Shown: in pieces, positions 57,030-64,000 of the stretch | Layout of the letters: every line of letters begins with the position of its first letter | Position numbering within the stretch: the first letter of the stretch is position 1 | Assembly (NCBI GenBank): GCA_033398695.1 | Contig: CM065804.1 | Span: forward strand, 32,853,001 to 32,917,000 | Direction: 5' to 3' | DNA length: 64,000 nucleotides | Source of the DNA: Orobanche coerulescens | Lineage: Eukaryota > Streptophyta > Magnoliopsida > Lamiales > Orobanchaceae | The notes under the pieces: generated by a model | Told to the model about the DNA's origin: nothing | The model's input: the letters and a program-made list of their open reading frames with translations, nothing else | Databases searched by the model: none | Program-made: the position numbers and the translations under genes

Positions 57030-59759
57030 TCAGGGTCCCTCCGGCTGGTCTTTGCCCCCAGGTGGCAGATCGGTACGCGCTCCCCCATCGGCCTCAGGAT
57101 AAATGCGTTTTTCCGGAAAAGGATACCAACTCAAGTCGATCCCCAAGTCGACGAGGTCAAGGATCGGCAGGGAAAACTCCGGATGCAAAGGGTGCTCGAG
57201 TGCATAGGCCTTGAAGCTCTCCATCATAGGACCGATCTCGATCCCTACCTTCTTGGTGGCTTGGACAGCGTCGGCGTAGGCCATGTAATAGGCGAACTCG
57301 CCGACAAGTGCCACATTGAGGTAGGTATCGGTCTCGATCGCCTTTAGCTGCCCTTTCAAATCCATGGTCGTCTTCTCAGCTTCCGCCAGCTCGACCACCT
57401 TGGCGGCCAGTTCTCCCTTTACCTTTTCCAGCTCTCCCTTCGCCGTCTCCATCTCGCTGTTGAGCCAATCCACCGTCGCCTTCAGCCCGGTCACCTCCTC
57501 CTGCGAGGCCACATGCATCCGGCGAGCTTTCTTCTCCTAGTCGCGGAACCGATCGGCCACTTCCTTGGAGCGGCTCAGCTCCTGCTTCATCCGATCGATG
57601 TCCTGCTTAGCTCGTTTAGCCGTCTCTAAGTACTCCTTCTCCATGGCCTGGATCCGGTTGGCGAAATCGACATTTTTGTTCCGAGCGGCCTCGAGATCTT
57701 GATGGAGGCGAGCATTAGAGGGTCGCCCCTCGTAATCCTTGGCGGCTTGGACGGCCATCGTCGCCGCCTGGAGAGCCAGGGTGATGGTCGCCTGCATGGC
57801 ATCTCTAGACCGTCGACGAGCGATCGCATTGAGATCGGTCGTCCAAGCCTTAGGCAGAGAGGCAATGGCCTTGGAGACATAGGAAGGGACATCAAGGGAC
57901 TTATGCGGAGACTTTCTCGCCAGGAAGTCCAGCACCATCGGCGAGACGTCCGGATCAGCAAGACGGACCCTGGAACACAAACAAAAAGAAACAAAGGAGT
58001 TAGTATATAGATTACTCAAATTGCCTAACTCGGAAAGATCAATCCGGTCTTACCTATTGACCAACTCGGGGTCACGGCCAAAATAGGGCTTGCCCCGAGA
58101 AGTTTTAGCTTCGGCGATCGCCGCATTTTTCAAGAAGCCGGCTGAGGACCTGGAGACAGACGCCGAGGGCCTAGGGCCAGACCCCTCCACCATCGGAACA
58201 ACAGAGATGGGGGGAGCGGAAACCGGTGGCTCCAAGATAGTTAAGTCCGCCTCAGCTGTCGGAAGGGACCCCTCCGGCCTTCGCCTCTTGCGGTTGCGCT
58301 GAAGTCGTTCCTCCTCCTGAATTTCCGGCTCGGAGACCGGCACCACAGCGGGTCTCACCACAGGGACGGGGCGAGACGTCGTCGCAGCAACGCGACCCGT
58401 CTTCTTTCCCTGGTGAAGACGACCGATGAGACCAGGGTTAGACATGGAGATCTCTTGCGGTGGCTCAGCGTAGCGGGGAAAATGAATCTCTGCCAAAGAA
58501 GAAATTCAGAAAAGTTAGACATCTACTTAGACATTGCGACCTCTTGGAGACGATCGTCACGCAGGAAAGAGGAAATAAAAAGTCATACCCGAGGCCTTCA
58601 AGTGGCGAGGGTAGCGGAACAGTCGAGCTCCCAAACGATGAAGTTCGTGGCTGACTGAGTGAACGTCAATGTAGGAGTCCGGCAAGGCGCGAATCCGCTC
58701 CCAGACGATCAAGAAATTGAAGGGGAGATCGCCGATCGCTGGAACAAGGGACCCTGCAAAAAGAAAACCAAATTAGATCAGTTCAAGGTGCGTCCAAATA
58801 AAGGGAGAGTTAAAACCCTTACTCAGATTCCTCTCCAGGAAATTGGTGGGGATATCCAATTCTTCCTCCAGCGTATCGCTCGACGCCGACCTCCAAGCAC
58901 CGCCGACCCAGCACCACTTTGCCAGGTCGCCCCAAACCTTGTTCGGCACCCCAAGGACCACCCTACCTAGGCGACCCTGGATATGGTAGACGCCGATCGA
59001 TCCCTTCTGCGCGGTCAGCTTGAAAATATAATTCATCTCCAGCGCAGAAGGCAGACGAAACGGCCTATGACCGCCGAACAACGTCAATGTACTGATAATC
59101 TGCATCCAGGCGTTCGACGTCAACTGGAGAGGCGCCAGATTCCAGGCGATCAGCAAATACGAGACGGCGAACGGCAAGGGAAACCGCAATCCGGCCGCCA
59201 GGGTCATTTCATAAACGGCGACCATACCCTCGGGAGGCTGGTCGGCACGTTCGTTATCGGAGGGCACGTGCAGTGAAACATCAGAAGGAACATGGTATTT
59301 CGCCCTTCAGCAGCCCAAGTCTTTTCGGGTCGCCGAACTCCGGATCTGACGAAGAGTCCACCGAGACGGGTCAGCGGCCTGGAACGCCATCCGCTTCACA
59401 TGTTCGTAGGGATGAGCGGCGGAGTAAGCTTCGAAATCAAATTCTGGACAGAGCCCGGCAATCCCCTCCATAAGCTTAGCAAATTCCATATAAGCAGGGC
59501 CGAAAACGCTATCCCGTTCCCAAGACAGCCGCACCAGTTCATCTTCATCCACCGGCGAGCCCCCTTGCTCCGCCATCACCGCAGATATCGCCATTTCGGC
59601 CTCATTGAAGAGCTCCTCAAGTTCTGCGGGTGCAATCCCCGCATGAATGGCCTCAACGGACATTTCCATATGAACTCCCACGGGAATTTCCTCCCGGTCA
59701 GGCGAAGCTGCGGCGGCGGAGGTGCTTCCGGCCTCGAAGGTTTTAGATCCTCCAGACAT
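57030..59759 (-). pseudogene. Antisense spliced gene in Tat element; Transposase_28-like 'gypsy type transposon' protein
   Basis: Minus-strand exons are 59759-58823, 58753-58589, 58489-58054 and 57969-57030. The introns are 69, 99 and 84 bp, all GT-AG, and phases 1, 1 and 2 are kept. The start is MSGGSKTFEAGSTSAAA. Domain blocks EYHVPSD-like, PLPFAVSYLLIAWNLAPLQL, NAWMQIISTLTLFGGHRPF and GDLAKWCWVGGAW match the plant 'putative gypsy type transposon' (Transposase_28) family. After a Pro/Arg-rich linker with KKTGRVAA and RLQRNRKRRRPEG (NLS-like) comes a long coiled coil (57900-57330) and an acidic C-terminus. Defects: a small frameshift/stop near 59307 and one TAG at 57537-57539. It lies antisense between integrase and the 3' LTR. 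Its function is unknown; a structural or regulatory role is inference. Confidence 0.75.
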
Positions 59760-59909
59760 GTTCTAAAAAAAAAGTAAAAGGGGGAGAGAAGATTTGAGTT
59801 CTTACCTAAAAGGAAGGACGGTCGGCACAAGGATCGTCGGAAAAATTCTGCAGAGTCTCAGCTAGAAAGCAAGGGTGTGTGAAGAGTAGAAATGAAGTAG
59901 CCATAGCCC

Positions 59910-59919
59910 CTTTTATAGA
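59910..59919 (-). promoter_or_regulatory. TATA box of the antisense gene
   Basis: Minus-strand TCTATAAAAG within GTCTATAAAAGGGGC, about 150 bp upstream of the ATG at 59759. It is followed by a short C/T-rich stretch suitable as leader. Confidence 0.6.
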
Positions 59920-60242
59920 CAGGAGCAGGGGTCTCTTTGCAAATAGGTGAAATCCCGAGGGTTGGAGAGCAACCGTCGGGGGAGGACACATTAAATGCAG
60001 CCCTCGAATCCCGCGTACGCGTCTTTTCGAGGGCACGCCAGGCGACATGACTGACAAACCGTCGGACTCCCCCAATGGTAGCGCGACGCGTGTCCTTGCA
60101 ACGTTTCGAGAGCCCACCTTCATTTCCCGCTGATTCTAGCGCAAAAGGAGATCATCCAAATTTGAAATCAGATCGTCTGATCGTCTAAACATTAGCGATC
60201 GCCAACAGTGCCACCTCACCCCGTGTTTTCAACATCGAAGCG

Positions 60243-60256
60243 AGCTGGGGGGCAAT
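60243..60256 (+). other. Polypurine tract of Tat element
   Basis: AGCTGGGGGGCAAT directly before the 3' LTR. Confidence 0.85.
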
Positions 60257-61162
60257 TGTTGTGCGGCGATTAATATGCCTCGATGGTGATCGGCATAATG
60301 ATCTGAGAGCCAACCATAGAAGACATACGCTGGGCGAACACCCAGCAGTCGGCACCCACGGCGATCGTATTTTGGTGTCTGGCGATTGTCTATGATGTCC
60401 AACCACAGACGATCATCTCGTGCCACGTATGAATCCGAAATCCGTCAAAGTCGTCGAAGACCGAATCTTAGACGGTGACCCATGTGCATATCCGCCAAAG
60501 GCGCCGTCGGATAAGACCTTTGACCCCAGTCTGTCACCTACCTCACCTACCGACAGGCCCGCCGAAAGGTGCAAAGTGGGTCCTCCCCGGACAGCGACTC
60601 AGGACGCGTGCAAGCATCCCATTGGCTCGCACAGCTGGCTGCCAGCAGCAGCCTCGGACTTTAAGGGAACAGCCCCACGTGACGGGACGATCGCCCGCCT
60701 TATTATAATATAGAAAACGGCGGTCGCCTGCGATCGCCGGAGAGGTCCCAGCAACCTTGTCTCCTATAAATATGAGGCTTACAACAAGTGTCCCAGGCAG
60801 CATGATCATAATCGCATCATTGTGAATACAGTGAAAGATATACAGAGAGAGAGATACATTCTCATACACTGAACATAAAAAGCAAGAACTCACAGAGCTT
60901 CATATCTGGTTCTTCCGGCAATCTACATGCTCTACAGCTTAGATAACTAGAAGTCTTTACACTCATTGTAATATATTCTAACATTAATATTTGTACTCCA
61001 CAGTATACTTATTAATAACATCCCGCGAGAGCATTCAAGCCCGAGATTAACAACCCCGGCAAATCTTGTGTTATTTATTTTCTCACGGAAGTGTTTTCGC
61101 ATTTGTTTGTTACTCGATCGTTCCAGCAATACTATCTTCGGATAATATTTTGGGTAACAACA
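60257..61162 (+). repeat. Tat 3' LTR
   Basis: 906 bp, TGTTGTGCGG...GTAACAACA, uninterrupted. Its (GA)n tract is shorter than in the 5' LTR, and it has an extra ACACTGAACAT-like block near 60868. Confidence 0.94.
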
Positions 61163-61369
61163 CTCTGTATGCTGGATCTACGAAAGGTCTTCGATACAGG
61201 TTGACACTATCGATCATCTTATCGATACAGTTTCCTTACTGTATGTAGGATTGGCATATTGTCAAAACATCATAACACTATAACTCAATACAGGGATTGT
61301 TTATCCTGACTGTTTCGATACCGGGTATTGTTATTCTAATAGTTTCAGATAAGAATTGTTATCCCAACA
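61163..61369 (-). repeat. Copia (Sirevirus-like) 3' LTR, right part
   Basis: Starts with target duplication ctctg and ends TTATCCCAACA. It completes the LTR begun at about 39104. It is followed by a polypurine tract, so the LTR is the 3' copy of a minus-strand element whose body lies to the right. Confidence 0.85.
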
Positions 61370-61386
61370 ATTTCCCCCTTTTTGAC
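61370..61386 (-). other. Polypurine tract of Sirevirus-like copia element
   Basis: The minus strand reads TCAAAAAGGGGGAAAT next to the LTR, a very typical copia tract. Confidence 0.85.
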
Positions 61387-61866
61387 AATTTGCTAAGACT
61401 TAAATCTTTCAAGCTTTCTTGATGATGCCAAAACCTTCTTCATGAAGCGAATACCCTTCTTGATGACTTCGGGCAGATATCTTGGTCTTCTGTCGAATGA
61501 TCTGGCTTTCAGCAACTTAGTCTAATTTGTGAACTGCTCGCAGGCGAGTTCGATATAGCTAAGAGTTTTTACAGCTTAAGCTTATGATTGGCGCGCAGGC
61601 ACAATCTTACAATGTATTCTAGATGCATACAACTGAATCTATGAACTGTTCGCAGACAAGTTCGTACATCTTAATTTTTTTAAACAAGTTTCTATACTTG
61701 TGATTAACTTCAGCAATTTAAAATTAAATTACGTAATCACACAATAACACAGTAGATTACGAGTTGTAATATTTCAAGACAGGCAAAATTTTTATTGATA
61801 CTGAAATAGAGTACAAAGATTGCTGTTTTGAAAGAAGAATTACAGTCAAACAAAAATACAAGGATT
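61387..61866. other. Non-coding stretch between 3' ORF and LTR
   Basis: AT-rich. It has short repeats containing GCGCAGGC/CTCGCAGGCGAGTTCG-like words, but no ORF. Confidence 0.5.
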
Positions 61867-63999
61867 TCAGCTCCTATAATCCGAGTGTCTCCATGGCCTC
61901 TTATCGGGATCATTCACGGTTCCACGCCACCAGTGCTGTAGGGAGTCATTGCCTCGATCTAAATAGATTGCTCTACCATCATATGATTTATCAAAGGCAA
62001 AAATCCAGTCTTCTGGGTGGGTGATCCGATCTCCTCTTCTATGCTTGGATATCATTTCAACTTGAAGAGGAAGCTTTCCTTCTTCTAACATCTTCATAAA
62101 TTTATCTGCAACCTCCGCTAATGTTTTATAACCTTTGAAGATGGCGGATTCCCTGACGAGTTTAACAAAATATCTCACCAGTTCATTTTTCCTCCATTGC
62201 TTCACTTCTTCAGCAGTGGGATGGCGGTTGGTTGGCAGACGAATTTCAGAAGGTCTTTGGATAATGCTTTGCCATGGGACATTGGGGTCATGAAACTCAG
62301 GTCGAGAACCTGAAATCTTGTAACTTTGAGAGGGAGCAGCTAATTTGTTTAGCTCTGCGGTAATGCTGTCTTGAGCAACATTAAATTCCCTTTCGTGCTA
62401 AAGCCTTGTTCTCCTTGCGGCTTCTCTTGCTTCTTCCCCCCTTTTGGCGTCATCAAGACGTCCTAGGATCTCCAGTGCGGCATCCTATTTCTTCTAAATG
62501 TTTGACATTCTCTCGACAAGGGAGGAGAGCACTTGCGACATATCTTTGATATTCTTGTCATGGGCGCGCAGATGAGAAGTTGTTTCGATCATGGCTGCTG
62601 TTGTCTTGGCCTCAGATATGCGAGTTTTAGATTCCTCTTCTCTCAGGATCTTTTCTTGCTTCTCTTGCAGATTGGCTAGGGCCTGTTTGAAGACATGTGG
62701 CAGGACAGTGAAGGCTTCGACAAAACGAGAAGCTTCATGCCTTAAACCAGTCATTTCTTCAACTGCCGATGTGTGCATCCAATCTAAAGCTTTTTCAACT
62801 GAGTGAAGGGCATTCACTGCATCCTGAATGAATACTATTTGGAGGCCAAGAGCACGCAATCGCTCTTTTTTAGCTTCAGTGAGAGGAGAATCCGGCTTGG
62901 CAAAATCTTCTGATCCATTCAACCTTCTCAAATTCACGTCAGGGCGTGAATTGAGTTGGACATCCTCAGGTATCGTACCTTCGTCGGATTCCAAAACGGT
63001 GGTGGGGCGGGAGCAGCTGGTGTGGGTTCGGCAGCAGGAGGTGCTGTATCCTTTTGTTCTGAAGAGGTGTCTGTAGACATGGGTACAGGAGGGACTGATT
63101 CCTCCTGGTGTCTCTCAGCTTCCGCCTGTTCTGGCAGAGGGACTGATTCCTCTTGCTGGACGTCGCGTGATTCTTCTTCTTCTTCTTCTTCTTCTGCAGC
63201 AGGATCGGGTGCCTATTCCAAAACGAATGGTTGCTCCTTCGCTATAGGAGGGACTGATTCCTCCTGGTCGGGATTAATTTCTTGCTGATGCGAGGGTGGC
63301 TCATCACGGCTTGATGTCCCTTCACCATCTTGTTGAGCTTGGGGGACATCTCTTTCCTGAGCCTCCTCACGGCTCATTCTCAGACCTGCCTGAAAGGCAT
63401 CGTCATCGTCGTCTGAGTCGTGGTCTTCTTTTGGATCTTGGGGAGAGTCCTCGGACTTATCTTTTCCTTTCCATCTGGCATCTGATTTGTGCAAGAGATG
63501 GCTTTCAATTAACGATTTGCAACAAAGATTATCCCATTGGATCAGGGCCTCAACATCTGTCGAGTCTGTCACTTCCAATACAAATCTTTCTTCATCGCTC
63601 CAGTCGCTCCAGTTGTATAAGGTGTCGTAAAGAGCTAGCCGGAAGCTTTTCCATTGAAGGAATCTTTCATAAGCCTGATCAATTTTCACAGACAGAAGGG
63701 TTGCATTGATAATCGAGTCCTGGGAGGGACTTCGTACAATGTTTGTATCCGCTGTATCGATGGGTTCCTCTACAGGTGTGGGATCCTGTATGGAAGAGGG
63801 ATTCCTTACAGGGGATGGTGCCCCCGAAGGAAGGTGAATCCTGTACGGGTGTGGAATCCCGCATAGGAGAGTTAACTGTTGGCTCCAAAGGGGCAGCCGA
63901 CTCGCTAGAGTCATCCAAGTTGGAAGATGTCCTTTCACCCGTCGTTGCCGCCAAAGGCTCGGGATTTACTGTCGAGACAGTAATGGGCATCTCTTCCAC
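61867..63999 (-). pseudogene. Extra (env-like) 3' ORF of copia element, degraded
   Basis: On the minus strand a large frame, broken by stops and shifts, runs from beyond the right edge to TAG near 61867. The N-terminal part (63213-63999) is Pro/Ser-rich, with a Trp-rich block (YERFLQWKSFRLALYDTLYN, WSDWSDEERF), an acidic run (HDSDDDDDAF) and three copies of an EESVPP motif (63069-63260). The middle (62494-62994) is a coiled coil (ALDWMHTSAVEEMTGLRHEA, ANLQEKQEKILREEESKTR). The C-terminus (61867-62205) has HWWRGTVNDPDKRPWRH. Its position between pol (outside the window) and the 3' polypurine tract matches the extra ORF of Sireviruses, sometimes called env-like. Stops near 62494, 62397 and 63213 show decay. 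No signal peptide or clear membrane segment was seen. Confidence 0.5.
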
Positions 64000-64000
64000 A

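Larger units (their letters stand above)
40105..61162 (+). mobile_element. Tat-type Ty3/gypsy retrotransposon (21 kb including nested element)
   Basis: Perfect target duplication ctctg (40100-40104 and 61163-61167) and TGTTGTGCGG...GTAACAACA ends. The LTRs are 40105-40785 plus 49980-50199 (901 bp) and 60257-61162 (906 bp). Inside are a PBS (50201), gag-pol on the plus strand, diverged 3' repeats, an antisense spliced gene and a polypurine tract. An extra archaeal-type RNase H after the RT/RNase H places it in the Tat lineage. Without the nested 9.2-kb element it is about 11.9 kb. One nonsense and two frameshift changes inactivate pol. Confidence 0.95.

Overview
This is a piece of a flowering-plant nuclear genome, most likely a eudicot. 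It holds a family-1 UDP-glycosyltransferase, an intron-containing plant gene with GT-AG introns, hAT and CACTA transposons, an L1 remnant, and LTR retrotransposons of the Ty1/copia and Ty3/gypsy Tat and Athila types. About 85-90% of the window is transposable-element DNA. Only two host loci are visible: a 3' gene fragment at 31.3-33.8 kb and an intact glycosyltransferase at 34.3-35.7 kb.

Left nest (1-30.8 kb). A decayed Ty3/gypsy element (minus strand, running off the left edge) is followed by remnants of a second gypsy element carrying a hAT MITE (4854-5262). A non-autonomous copia element (LTRs 6094-7106 and 11074-12116) holds a truncated CACTA transposon whose damaged multi-exon gene encodes a Transposase_24-like protein. 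Next comes a tandem TRIM-like array of three LTRs (12117-12250, 22313-22647, 30005-30369) and two internal units of about 590 bp. One unit was split by a 9.5-kb copia element (12527-21992, TSD atgtc). The other was split by a 2.5-kb solo LTR (22862-29619), itself split by a complete gag-only copia element (24076-28320, TSD acttc). The array lies in the gag of another gypsy element (30370-30846).

Host island (31-39 kb). The 3' exons of a gene encoding a histone-fold-like, glutamine-rich protein carry an L1 insertion in an intron. A complete single-exon UGT lies downstream on the minus strand. Its promoter has a duplicated TATA block, and a hAT MITE (35874-36679, perfect 8-bp TSD) inserted into the distal copy. 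The 36.7-39.1 kb stretch is unassigned.

Right nest (39.1-64 kb) has three levels. A copia (Sirevirus-like) element, minus strand, has its 3' LTR from about 39104 to 61369 and a degraded 3' extra ORF reaching the right edge. Its LTR was split by a 21-kb Tat-type gypsy element (40105-61162, TSD ctctg), whose 5' LTR was in turn split by an Athila-like element lacking RT and integrase (40786-49974, TSD cttag). The Tat element carries, between integrase and 3' LTR, an antisense gene with its own TATA box and three phase-consistent GT-AG introns. I find this the most interesting object in the window.

Two themes recur. Several unrelated LTR families carry arrays of short palindromes just upstream of their TATA box (TACGTA, TTACGGCCGTAA, GCCGCGGC types). 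Many premature stops are the kind expected from C-to-T change at CAG or CGA codons, as in heavily methylated plant transposons. No RNA genes, CRISPR arrays or prokaryotic features were seen.
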